Assembly (NCBI RefSeq): GCF_041260155.1
Contig: NC_091931.1
Coordinates: 30,159,041-30,223,040 of the forward strand
Reading direction: 5' to 3'
DNA: 64,000 nucleotides
Source of the DNA: Ptychodera flava
Taxonomy: Eukaryota > Hemichordata > Enteropneusta > Ptychoderidae
In this document: piece after piece, positions 35,106 through 48,300 of the stretch
How positions within the stretch are numbered: position 1 is the stretch's first letter
Layout: every line of letters begins with the position of its first letter
Notes under the pieces: model-generated
What the model saw: the letters and a program-made list of their open reading frames with translations, nothing else
Databases searched by the model: none
Told to the model about the DNA's origin: nothing
Translations under genes and position numbers: made by a program

Positions 35106-37722
35106 CATATATCAAGAAATACTAAACAAAATTTCATGAAACTTTTCACAGGTGACAGTCTCAGAACATTATGATGATACTGTGAGTGTCATGTCAATTA
35201 TCTTCTCATTTGCACATTTAATGAACTTTTGTTATTAGTGAGATAACTCTGAAAGTCCTGCACTAAACTTGATGATACTTGCAACAAATATTGATCTGAT
35301 ATATATCTAATTATACTAAGAAGCATCGGGTAGTGTGAAGCTAATAAATAGCTCATTCGCATATTTTATGAAGTTTTGTAATTAGTCATATAACTCAGAT
35401 ATAACTTTCACCAAATGTCACGAAATCTGCTGCAGATACTGACACGACTGATATCTAACTGTTGTGTAAAGCATTTAGTAGTGTGAAATTAATTAAGGAT
35501 TAATTTGCATATATCATGAACTTTGTAATTAGGTATATAACTCTGAAATTACAACACCAAAGTCAGTGAAATTGGGTACAGATATTGTTTTGATAAATAT
35601 CTAATTGAACTGAGGAGCATTTGGCAGTCTCAAGTTAACAAATAGGTCATTTGCATATTTTATGAAGTTTTGTAATTAGTCATATAACTCCAAAATAACT
35701 GCACCAAATGTGATGAAATCTGCTGCAGATACTGATCCGACAGCTATCTAATGGTGGTGTACAGCATTTAGTTGTGTGAAGTTCATTAAGGGTTCATTTG
35801 CATATATAATGAACTTTGTAATTAGTGATATTACTCCAAAATTACAGCATTAAATTTGATGAAACTTGCTACAGATATTGATCTGATAAATATCTAATTG
35901 TACTGAGAAGCATTGAGCAGTGTCAAGTTAATAATTAGCTCATTTGCATTTTTCATGAAGTTTTATAATTAGTCATATAACTGCGAAATAAGTGCATAAA
36001 ATGTGATGAAAACTGCTGCATATACTGATCCGACAGATATGTAACTGTGTTGTAAAGCATTTAGTAGTGTAAAGTTAATTAAGGGTTCATTTGCATATTT
36101 CATGAACTTTGTAATTAGGTATATAACTCTGAAATTACAACACCAAAGTCAGTGAAATTGGGCACAGATATTGTTTTGATAAATATCTAATTGAACTGAG
36201 AAGCATTTGGCAGTCTCAAGTAACAAATAGATCATTTGCATATTTTATGAAGCTTTGTAATTAGTCATATAACTCCAAAATAACTGCACCAATGTGATAA
36301 AATCTGCTGCAGATACTGATCCAACAGATATCTAATGGTGGTGTAGAGAATTTGGTTGTGAAGTTAATTAAGGGTTCATTTGCATATTTAATGAACTTTG
36401 TAATTAGTGATATTACTCCAAAATTACAGCATTAAATTTGATGAATCTTGCTACAGATGTTGATCTGATAAATATCCAATTGTACTGAGAAGCATTGAGC
36501 AGTGTCAAGTTTATAATTAGCTCCTTTGCATTTTTTATGAAGTTTTATAATTAGTCATATAACCGCGAAATAAGTGCATCAAATGTGATGAAAACTGCTG
36601 CATATACTGATCCGACAGATATGTAACTGTGTTGTAAAGCATTTAGTAGTGTAAATTAATTAAGGTTCATTTGATATTAATGAAGTTCATTTGCATATTT
36701 CATGAACTTTGTAATTAGGTATATAACTCTGAAATTACAACATCAAAGTCAGTGAAATTGGGCTACAGATATTGTTTTGATAAATATCTAATTGTACTGA
36801 GAAGCATTTGGCAGTGTCAAGTTAACAAATAGCTCATTTGCATATTTTATGAAGCTTTGTAATTAGTCATATAACTCCAAAATAACTGCACCAAATGTGA
36901 TGAAATCTGCTGCAGATACTGATCCGACAGATATCTAATGGTGGTGTAAAGCATTTAGTTGTGTGAAGTTAATTAAGGGTTCATTTGCATATTTAATGAA
37001 CTTTGTAATTAGTGATATTACTCCAAAATTACAGCATTAAATTTGATGAAACTTGCTACAGATGTTGATCTGATAAATATCCAATTGTACTGAGAAGCAT
37101 TGAGCAGTGTCAAGTTAATAATTAGCTCATTTGCATTTTTCATGAAGTTTTATAATTAGTCATATAACCGCGAAATAGGTGCATCAAATGTGATGAAAAC
37201 TGCTGCACATACTGATCCGACAGATATGTAACTGTGTTGTAAAGCATTTAGTAGTGTAAAGTTAATTAAGGGTTCATTTGCATATTTAATAAACTTTGTA
37301 ATTAGGTATATAACTCTGAAATTACGGCACCAAATTTTGTGAAACGTGCTACAGATATTGATTTAATAAATATTTAATTGTGCTTTGAATCATTGAACAG
37401 TGTCAAGTTAATTTAGGGTTTATTTACATATTTAATGAACTTTCTAATTAGTGAAATTACTCTAAAATTACAGCATTAAATTAAATAATACATGCTACAA
37501 ATGTTGATCTGATGGATATCTAATAATCCCATGAAGCATTGAGCAGTGTCAAGTTAATTCACAGCTCATTTGCATATTGAATAAAGTTTTTAAATCAGTG
37601 ATTAAACTCTGAGAGTACTGTGCGATGTTGAAAAAAAATGTGTTACATATAGTGATAACATATATCTTATTGTTCTGTGAAGCGTGCTACTATTAATGAA
37701 CCTGTTGTAAAACACGAGAGCA

Positions 37723-39306
37723 TATTCAGTTCATATCTGGTTTATAGTCTTGTTTTATATAGTAGAAAAATATGTCGGGAAATCGATGAACAGATTTTCT
37801 TCGAGTTTTCATCTTTTAAAATAATTTCACCTCCATCTTTATACAAGTGTTACTTTTCTTATTAATGCATCGCCTTTAATTGTCACACGAGAGGCGGAAA
37901 TGGCTTTGGCTGAGATAAGGCAAGCCACTGGTGAAGCTAAATGTCTAATAAATAAACAGAGAGCATCCGTGTAAGTTCATTTGTTATTAGTAGAGCATCC
38001 CGTCACTATAAGAAAGACTGGAAAGATTGATACTTTGACATGGTTTCGATATTTTCGATCTCTTCCCTTCCCCCTATTCAGGAGATAGCAACGAGCGCTT
38101 TGGCTTGTGTCATTGACCACTGTCGCAATGCCTACATGGGTGTAAACTCTGGCATTCGTGATGGTAGGACGGTATAAATATTAGTCTTTCCACGGGAAAA
38201 TGCACAACTATGAAAAACGTTTGCAATAATGAAAGAGAGTGCGCAATTTATTGGAAGTTCAATGAATTCAGAGAATTCAGTGAATACACGTATGGTAAGA
38301 ATCTACTGAGGGGAATCTTCATACCAGAGGGATCAAGTGAAAAAATAAAGCAGCTACAAATGATGTAACCCAGGAAAGAAAAAACTGAGAGAAAGATTTG
38401 AAATCGTTTTTAAAACCTTACAAAACAAATGATGTATCAGAGCCAGGAATAGACTCTGATGCAGATTATGATGACGCACCAACCTTTAACCTTCCGAGAC
38501 AAAGCACTCTTTGAATAGAGAGTTGAAAGAAGAACTGGGTCTCGAGAAAAAAACCGCTTTTCTGCTGATGTTATTGTCAACATACAGTGCGAATGTATAT
38601 AGACAGCGGCCATTTTGATCATTGAAAGTTGCATTTAATTCAAGACTTGTTTTTTAATGTGTGCACAGGCTATTGTTTCAAGGCTTAAGTGGTCATGTCA
38701 ATGTATCTTTAAATAAAAAGGAACAAAACTGCCAATAAAGTCATTAAAAATTTACTGAGGCAATGACGATGTCACCGGGGCCATCAACATTTTTTTCATT
38801 GGGTAGGAAGTTCGCATATTTTTCCGACTATCCCGGTCAGAGTAACTGAATGCGCGCGATCCCAAAACATGTTTACCGTTGAGGGGGATATTTTGTTTTT
38901 AATCCGTTGAGACCACTGTAAATTCCTATTCGACTTCTAACAACGCTACGGACAACAGGGTCGTAACACTACGGAAGGATCTATACAAGCGTAAGGGGCG
39001 GTCGGACAAGGTCACTTGGCGGGAGAAGGAACTTAACTGTAAAGTGATCACTTCTTTTGAGTCCTCGACCTATTCACTTTCTTTTCTTGAACAACTGAGA
39101 CTCGAGTTTCTACGACTGAATTCAGGGGGTGCCATCTTCATGCTGCCATATGCCATCCTATTCAAGTTAAGCACGATTAGCAATTAGGTGTGGATCAATC
39201 ATTGTAACAAGAAGGCAGTATATCTTTTGTTGAAAGTCAAGCGATTATATTGTGAACCTTGATATCATCTGCACTTTATTTAGAGACACGTATGTGAGTG
39301 GCGAAG
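37723..39306. other. Upstream region of gene 2; nothing specific recognised
   Basis: Contains no open frame with domain similarity. The gene 2 promoter presumably lies here, but no TATA, NRF1/ETS cluster or other clear promoter signature was seen next to the ATG at 39307. Confidence 0.35.
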
Positions 39307-39373
39307 ATGGACGTATTGCGCCACATTATCTGGGTACTGATTTTGACAATTTTGCCACTATTTTCGTCAACTG
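39307..39373 (+). CDS. Gene 2 exon 1: signal peptide
   Basis: Encodes MDVLRHIIWVLILTILPLFS plus ST, a standard signal peptide. The ATG context GCGAAGATGG is favourable. Donor GTGAGT follows 39373; phase 1 out. Confidence 0.75.
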
Positions 39374-42300
39374 GTGAGTAGTGTTTCATGTTGTTAAAAC
39401 TATATATTTATCGATGAGTTCTGTTTCACTTCTCCTACTGCCACATCGCGATAATCACTACCTTGTCTTTTTTATGACACGTATGAAGCGTGAGTATGCA
39501 ACATCAAGGTGGTAGCTTGCAAACATTTGCGCAATAAATTCCCCTTTGCGCTGGGTAGCCTTGGCCTTCTGGCTTTGATAAAATTATGAGAAAAACATTG
39601 CGAGTGAAATTCATAGGCTGTGGGCTAGAGGGGGGGGTCTACATGTCCCCAAAGGATAACAAATCTGTATTTTTCAGAAGCCTTGGGATCCCTAGAATAA
39701 GAAATGTATTTTAACAGAAAAAATGTAGGGATACAATAGCTGTTACGATCATGCTTTAAAGGGTACCTCAAAATCACGGTTTTGCCACCCACATGCATTT
39801 TCGTCAAATCTGTCTTCATTTGCTGAGCTTATTTTTTAACATAAACTTACTTGTTTGGTATCATTAGAAATGCGATTTATTCCTCTTTAAGATTACATAT
39901 TATAATATGCAATATTTTCTACAGTTTTCTCGAAATGTGACCAAAACTTACCCCATACCCCAAAATTAAACATCGCAAATTCAAGTAAATCTCAAATTCT
40001 ACCAATTTTTTAGCTAGACATAATAAAAAATGCAATGCTTTGTATGAAATCTGTTTTATTTGGTAAAGGGACATGTCAGAAATATGAAATAGACTTTTAA
40101 CAGAAAAAATATTGGGACTCTACAGCTGTAACAGTCATATTTTGAACGGATCCGCAAAATCACAGAGTTGCCGACACGCATGCGTTTTTGTTAAACCTGT
40201 CTTCCTATAAGTCATCTGCTAAGCTTATTTTTGAATATAACCTAACTTGTTAGGTATCATTAGAAAATTAATTAACTAGCCTTTAAATTGACATATTGTA
40301 ACATGCAATATCTTGTATAGTTTTCATGAAATATGACCGAAACTTACCCCATACCCCAAGATTTACATCGAAAATTACTGTTATAGATAATGTCAAATTA
40401 TACAATTTTTTTACCTACACACAATAAAAAAAGAAATGTTTTGTATAAAATCTGTTTTATTTGGTACAGGGACATTTTAGAAATATAAAATGGACTTTTA
40501 ACAAAAAAAATATTGGGATGTTATAGAGGTGACAGTCATATTTTGAAGGATACCGCAAAATCCGATATTGCTGACTCGCATGCATTTTTGTTAAATCTGT
40601 CTTCTTGTAACTCGTCTACTGAACTTGTTATTGAATACAACATGGTATTTGAGGTATCATTAGAAAGGTAATATACTACTCTTTAGAATGAAATATGGTA
40701 ACATGCAATATCTTGTAAAGTTTTCATGACATATGACCAAAACGTACCCCACACCCAAAGGTTTATATAGGAATTACTGTGACAGTCATAGCTAGCGTGA
40801 TCAAATTCTGTGAATGTTTTAGCTAGACATGATAAAAAGGGCAATTTTTTGGTATTAAATCCATTGTATTTGGTATTGGGTCATGTCAGAAATATGAAAT
40901 AGACTTTTAACAGAAAAATATTGGGATTATAGTTGTAGCAGCCATATTTTGAGGGGTATAGCAAAATCACAGTACTGCAGACGTCGACTGGAACCTTTTT
41001 TTGTTAAATTATTCTTCTTATAAGTCATCTGCTGAGCTTATTTTGTAACATCACCTGACTTCTTGGGTATCATTTTAAAGGCAATTAATAAGTCTTTACA
41101 ATGACATATTTGAGTGGGTGGCAAATCGTGATTTTGCGGTACCCTTCATAACATGACCGTAACAGCTATTGCATCAATATATTTTTTCTGTAAAAATTCC
41201 ATTTCGTATTGTAGGGATTCCCAGGCTTCTAAAAAATACAGATTTGTTATCCTGTGGGTAGTACACGTAGAGCCCCTCTAGCCCACGGACTATAACACTT
41301 CGTGCCAATATGGAAATGGACATTGATATCTCTTCGTCTCAAATTTGTGCTTAAAAACGGACCAGTGAAGGGAGAGGCGAATTAGTGGCAATTGATTACG
41401 AAATAACAGCTTTAATGCCCGATAACTTTCGTTTTGGTCGTACACCCTCCCCCCCAACCCCCCCCCCCGCTAGTCCCTTGAGAACGAAGCTTCGCCTTGC
41501 GAAATCGGTTTTAATGGTTATTATTTTCGCAATTACGCGCAACAAGAGCCGGAACTGACCACCAACACAAACCATGACACACATACTAAACTAGCTACTT
41601 TTCGCAATTTTCACGACCGTTGGTTAGTAGCGGGACGTAGATTTCCACCGAGAAAAGACTGTACTCATGTATTGTTTCCCGTCTACTTTTGTCAGTGTCT
41701 TTCGTTACTGTCCGAAGCTTATACGGAAATTTTCTCCACTAGAAAGCCGTATGATAGCGGTATTTTTGTAACACCAAATGATAATGTCCGGTAAGGTTCT
41801 ACTTTTTTCTCTCCGAAGCTAACATGAAGATAAGTAAAAGGGCCACAAAATTAGATGACGCATTAAGAGACGCAGTAGTAAAAGGAGGCGTATTTATATT
41901 GCCTTGTATAATAGTAAATCTAAGAATACAGAATCGCCGAGACGGTCTCAGTAATACATGAAGGGATACATATCCAGGGCAGAAAATCTCAAATTTGGTA
42001 TTCATGTTAAAAATTAAGTCATAGATTGATACTATTTTCTAAAATGTTATATTTCACTTAAAGCAAGATAATATGTAGAAAAAAACGACTATTTCATTTT
42101 GCATTCTGTATCCTCATTCTAAAATGGAGGGGTTAAAAAACTGACACTCAAAAAGGTGATTATTTTCATGATAAGCAAAATTAAAATGCCTCTTCTTCAA
42201 AATGTAAGAATTTTATTGCCGAACAAATGTTCGTTTTTGTTATATAGTATCTGACGAACATAACGTGAAAATTTCAGAAAATTTGACACAGCCAGAGTGA

Positions 42301-45300
42301 AGTTAAATTCTTTGGAAATCTTGAAATTGGTAGAAAAGAGAAGCCAAAAAATCAGGTGATTTACATACATCTGCATAAATTAACGCTTCATCATCCAACT
42401 TGCGCCTGCTTGACAAGCTAAAAGGTGAACCCGACTGATATTTTCATCTAGGGTTAACAAATTACTTAAAATATAATGAATATTTGAAAAAAGTGAGTTT
42501 TAGCAAAATAGGCTGTTTCGTGCAGTACCACCTAACTGCATTTATACTCGATTTTCTGTGTATATACATCAATGGCAAGACCAAAATCCCTTTGGAGAAG
42601 TCTGTAATTAGCCATTCATTGATACGCAATGCGATCACACTAGCGAAAATGTACCAGGGGATTATGCAAATGTAAGTTTCATAATGTCTATGGGGTGCAA
42701 AGGGACCGTATTTTCGACAGGACCAATAATATATCCATAACACTGATCGAGAAATGAACACAAGAAGGGGAAATAATGTTACTACTGTCTTTCAGTTCTC
42801 TGGACAAAAAACCTGCCATTTTTTGCGCAACCTTTTATTTTCTGTTTCTTTAAAGATGGTAAGAAACACTCACAGATGATGCATGCAAATTACTTGATGG
42901 GGAAATCCTTTGCTGTGCAGTAAATACAATTTCTGAAAGTCGCCAGTCTCCCAAAGAAAAGTTATACATCACGGTTTTATACAAGAGTTGGCAGTCATAT
43001 ATATGACTTGCAGAGTTCAGCTGTTAGTTAATACTATGAAAGCCCATAAGGAAATTTCTTGTGAGAAAGAAAAAAAATTATCTCGTGCGCACGAGATACT
43101 ATCTCGTGCGCACGAGATACTATCTTGTGCGCGCGTGAAAGTATCTGGTGCGCACCAGAGAGTATCTGGTGCTCACCAGATACCTTCTCGTGGTCACGAG
43201 AATAGTTTCTCGTGCACACGTGATATTATCTGGTGCGCACGTGATAGGAAGTTTCTCGTGCGCACGTGATAGTATCACGTTCGCACTCGATAGTTATTGA
43301 ACCTTCTAAATCTTAGCAAAGGTGTCCGAATTTCTGATTGGTCGTTCGTAGGCCATATTGGCTTTCTTCTATGTTTCTTAAACATTGACAGCAAATTTTG
43401 AAGCACATTTTGAAATTTGTTCTACCTCTTGTTTATCATCTGACTGAGCGGTTTGCTCTGCCTTTATGGTAAACAAAGTGAAGACGGTAAACAATGGGAA
43501 CTGTAGATTTTGTATTAGTTTATTTTGCCGGAACAAATCGAATGTTGATAATTGCATCTCATGAAGCTTACATCTCATTGACAGTTGAATTTATTCACCT
43601 TGCCGATTAAAGCCCCTTTTTGTTCTCCTTTTGCAATTTGTTGAATGGTAGCAATCACCCTTAGTGCTCAAGAATGATTGTACCGAAGGGATATCATCTA
43701 TGAATCATTTTTTAAAGAAAATTTGGTTTTCAAACTCTTTTTTATCCATGTATTTCATTCAAAACAAAGCTATTTAATTCGCGTTTGGTTTCTGAAAAAT
43801 TCACTGATGTGATACATGTTTTATTTCATGATGAAACTATCCTTTCTGACTCAGTTGACATTATATGACAATCCTCATTTACGACACAGTATCTCGTGCG
43901 CACCAGATAATATCGAACAAAAGAGGGATTGGTGAGAATAAATTCATTTTTCAACTACCGCTGAAAATGAAGCGGCATGCGTTCCTAATAAGATTCATTA
44001 AAAGTACAGCTGTATTACACTGACCATGGTAGAGCGGACAAGTGAGAAAGTATTTCAAATTGTGATACAAGTATGAAAATTGGCAAGTAGGCACCTTTTA
44101 GGTCACTTTTTAAGAAAAAAAAACGTTAGCCACGCAAAAATCCAATATGGCGGCCATTTTTGAAGATGGCCGCCAAATTGACTACCGGAAAAATGAATCA
44201 TTGATGATTATGGAGACTATCATCTGACTTTAACAATTTTGGTGGCTATAGCCATGTTTTCAACTGTGTTGAGTCTATTTCTGATGTTTATTATGTTATA
44301 CATTGTCCACTCTTGAGTCAGAAAATTGCACTGCCATAGAATTACAGAAAATAAGTACATTTAATGTGTTAAACAACTAAAAATAAATTCATAATAAAAA
44401 ATATTCACTTCCCAACCACTTTTTTGCTATTTATGTCTATATGATATAGTCGAATTCTGTATGTCTGTAAGTGTATTTAGCTTACAACAAGCGATGGGGG
44501 AAATGTAAAATGCCAATTAACCAGCCCTATTATCCGTTAGTTAGTTATTGACGTATTCGTGTGAAGAAATTGACTCTGTTTATGAAGTCCACATTGTTGT
44601 TGCATGTGTGAGCATTTTAAAGAATTCTACTTCAACAAATCCATTGAAAATGTTGTTTGGGTGACAGGAACTTCTTCATAAATAGTGGAACGTTTCAGTC
44701 GGTTTTGATTGGGTTTTAAAATGTAGAAATTCTGCCTCTGATTATACTTTTCTCCGTTGAATTCCAATATATTGTTTGAGAATAATGGAAAGAAGGGCTT
44801 TTATGCAGTTTTTTGTCGGGATTTTTTTTGACATTGTTTGTGTAGGGTAGTGCTATTTTAGGGTCCATCGCCACGATCACTGCGCTTATGGCGTCCTTTT
44901 GTGGCGTGTTTGTGTGCATTGATACCACCGTGACGTCTAATGTTATCAAAATAGGGTTTTCTGGTATTTTTTATCCTAGCTTGTTAAAGAAGTCTTTTGT
45001 GTCCTTGATATTTGTTGATTTTCTTTGGACCATTTTTTATGAAATAGTCTAGAAATTCCGAGATCTCCTTTTTTTGGCTGGAAACAGCCACTTATAATAA
45101 GGCATCATGTAAAGAGTGTTCCTTCCGATGGGAGTTTCTGTATTTTGGGAGAAGATACTATCATGGTGTGCATATTTTTTCTTTGATTTTCCTGTCGCAC
45201 ATGTTTTCAAGTTCTTTTTCCATGTCCATGTTAATGTCGACATGTGTGCATTACAGTAATAGTTTGTATTTGAATCTCTCTTTTACTTTCTTTAATGTTA

Positions 45301-48300
45301 TCTATCGTATTCATAATTATTATGCCCCTTCCTTTATCAAGAGCTTTATTGTGAAATGTTTGTTTTGGGATAAATTGTTAAGACAGTCTTATCTGCCCAA
45401 GCCATGCATGTTGTTTCTTATATGGGTTTCAAAAGGAATGCCTGCTATATAATGATCTTAGTTACTTCCAGATAGCTTTCCTGTTTCGGTTTATCCACTG
45501 TCAGATGTGGAAACATGGAGTTATCTGTGAAAGGTTGTATGATTGATTGATTCTCATGATATAACGCTATCTCATGATGCGCATTAATATATTTATATCT
45601 CGTACGAGTTCTTTCCATGTGGGTATTTTGGAGTTGGAGTATATTCCAAGCCTTTGCTCAATGTTTTGATTAACATGTTATTTGAAAGGTTTTTGATATA
45701 TCTGAGGTTCTTTCTTAGTTCTTGTGTTTTTTTAACCTTCCATTTGTTTTTACGGGCTTCGTGTCTTTTTTGCATTTCAGGTTTCTTGCTTTCTTTGTTT
45801 GAGAAGCCTGTTTGTTGTTATGTCTTGGTTGTGCGGTGCCGGACACGTGGTTTAGTGCAACGGTAGCTCTCTTTTTGGAGGATGTGGTTACCTACATGAC
45901 AAACCTATCACAGCATGTAAAAGGAATAAAATCATAAAATACATTTTTGTCCGAGCAAAAGCAAACACGGGGAAGTTTAAACAAACGGTCTGAATAACAA
46001 ACTACGCAACAATCAGACCACAACATAACGATTCTAGCAAGTCGCTTTGATGAACAATGGCGACCATCAAACTGAATATGTGGGGATACAAAACTATTCG
46101 AGTGATCGATGAAGGGACCTGACTTTGGTCCTGAAACACCATTTAGACGAATCACAAAAAATAAAATCGTTTGTCCGGGGACCTAGATCACATGACATGG
46201 GTCAAATCACACTTGATTCACTGGTGCATGTCTTACCATATTTATCGTTGTCGTGAAACCACATTAATTTACTCTCATACCATATCACTAAAAAAGGTAG
46301 AAACAATGTGTGTTGCCTTCATTTCCTGTTTCATCCTGTATCTGCTTTCCAAGGTAAGGGAAAAGAAATCTGCATGGTACTCATGGAATGTCTTTGAGGA
46401 TATCTCTAACACCTTTCGAACACTCAGCCATTAATGAGGGTCTTGCAGTTTTAGAAAAAGTTTATTAAATATATGGATGATAGATCGAGCACAGCTATAC
46501 ATATGAATGATGCAAGATTGGACTTATTTGCAAGCAGCAACGACCATAATTTAATTCCTCCAATTCATTTGACACCCATACAACATGCCAAATGTGATGT
46601 ATAGTAGGCAGGTCATATATAGGGACAGGAAATGAATAATTCGCCCAGTAAACCTATACACAAAGCGAATGGGATGGAATAAGAAGGTGACACTTAGCGC
46701 GTCCATATCCTATCGGTGAAAGTTGTCAAGAGTTGACAAAATGTGGCTGTATGATAGAGAATGTGCCGTGGATGTTGGTGTTATCGCAGTGGTCTGATTT
46801 GCTCAGTACCGTACTTTGAAGTTGTTCTGCCTAAACTAATATCACGCTAATGTTGACAAGATAAAGTTTTAGTATTTGGTCTGAAAAAGTACACAAAAGT
46901 TTTGTGGCAGTTGGCTATGGTTCCATGAGTGCTAGCTCAATAGGTAAATTTTATATGTTTTTCATTTTCGAGATGAACTGAATTTCAAAATATACCTTTA
47001 AAACCTTAAAGAACAGTCTCAGGCATATACAAACATGCAATTAGTCGTAAATTCACTTAACTTGGTAATGAAATGGGCATTTTTTGCCCTACCATATAGT
47101 ATATAGATTTTGCTTAGAAGCTGTACTGGAAAATAGCCACCATACAGCCATCATCTTAGATAAACAAAAATACAAAACATGCCTTTTCAACCTGGAAGAA
47201 CAGTCTCGGGCATGTAAAGAACATACGATTTCACACAAAAAACACTTAAACGGAAATAAATTGTGCTTTTTATGCCATATATAGTATATAGATTTGCCCG
47301 TAAGCCCGCTATCGCCATGCAATTGCCATCTTGGATGATAAAATCAATAAATATACCTTTAAACATGCAATAGTAGTCTCAGGAACATAAAAACATACAA
47401 TTTGACGCAAAAACCATTTAAACGGATAATATATTGTGCATTTTACGCCGTAAAAACTAGGATTAGCATGGAAGCCATATTGGAAAATGGCCGCCATTAC
47501 GGCCGCCATATTGGATCGACAAAATCACAAAATATGCCTTACAACCTGCAAAAACAGCCTCAGGCACATAAAAACATACAATTTGACATAGAAACCACTT
47601 AAATCGTCAATAAATTGTGCTTTTTATACCTTAAAATACTTGCACAGCAGCCATATTGGAAAATGGCTGCCACACGGCCGACATCTTGGATTTTCTGGTG
47701 GCTAGCGTTATTTTTGTACTAAGTGATACACCATTGATGGTTCTGCGAAGTTTCATGCTTGCCGAAATACCACACTTATCTGTTCTATAATCAGCCTGGT
47801 CGGAATGTATAATTTTACAAAAATGAAGATTACGCGATATCAGACCCGACATCCCACAAAATATCATAACCGTGTTATGAATATTATTCTCATGCAAAAC
47901 TAATCAGACGATATTAACATAAAAAAGAAACACAACAAAATATGTAGCAACATTTTACACAAAGCTGATAGCTTTGCAGCACGACTGTAATGATAGCCTA
48001 TTCACAAGATACATTTTCTTCGTTAAGAGGACAGGATATTGGCTAAATGTAAAGTCTGGATATACATAAAATAAATCGGAAGGTATTAGCAAAAAAGGAA
48101 GTCAAATTGGCAAATTTATTCTGGCATCGTTCATTTAAGCAAACATGATTGTTGTGTCAACCATGTTAGAACTGGGGTATAATTTTTGGTTTGCAAGTAA
48201 TAATTCGATTTGTTCAAACAAAAACATGAAACAATAAAACTCTAAATTTAAACAATAAATTGCATACACATTATCAATACATATTGCACAATAAGTCAGC

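Larger units (their letters stand above)
33692..37722 (+). mobile_element. Satellite-bearing element, copy 2, with 147-bp monomers in a ~586-bp higher-order repeat
   Basis: Begins AGCTCACGTGTGTAAACACG, passes through a (TGTC)n run at 33731-33801, and ends AACACGAGAGCATATTCAG. Internal monomers alternate between an A type (TTTGTAATTAGTGATATTAC or AATTAGGTATATAACTCTG) and a B type (AATTAGTCATATAACTCC). Monomer starts fall at 35524, 35671, 35817, 35964 and 36110, a spacing of 146-147 bases, and the four-monomer pattern repeats every ~586 bases. It is interrupted by a LINE insertion at 33991-35105. Confidence 0.8.
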
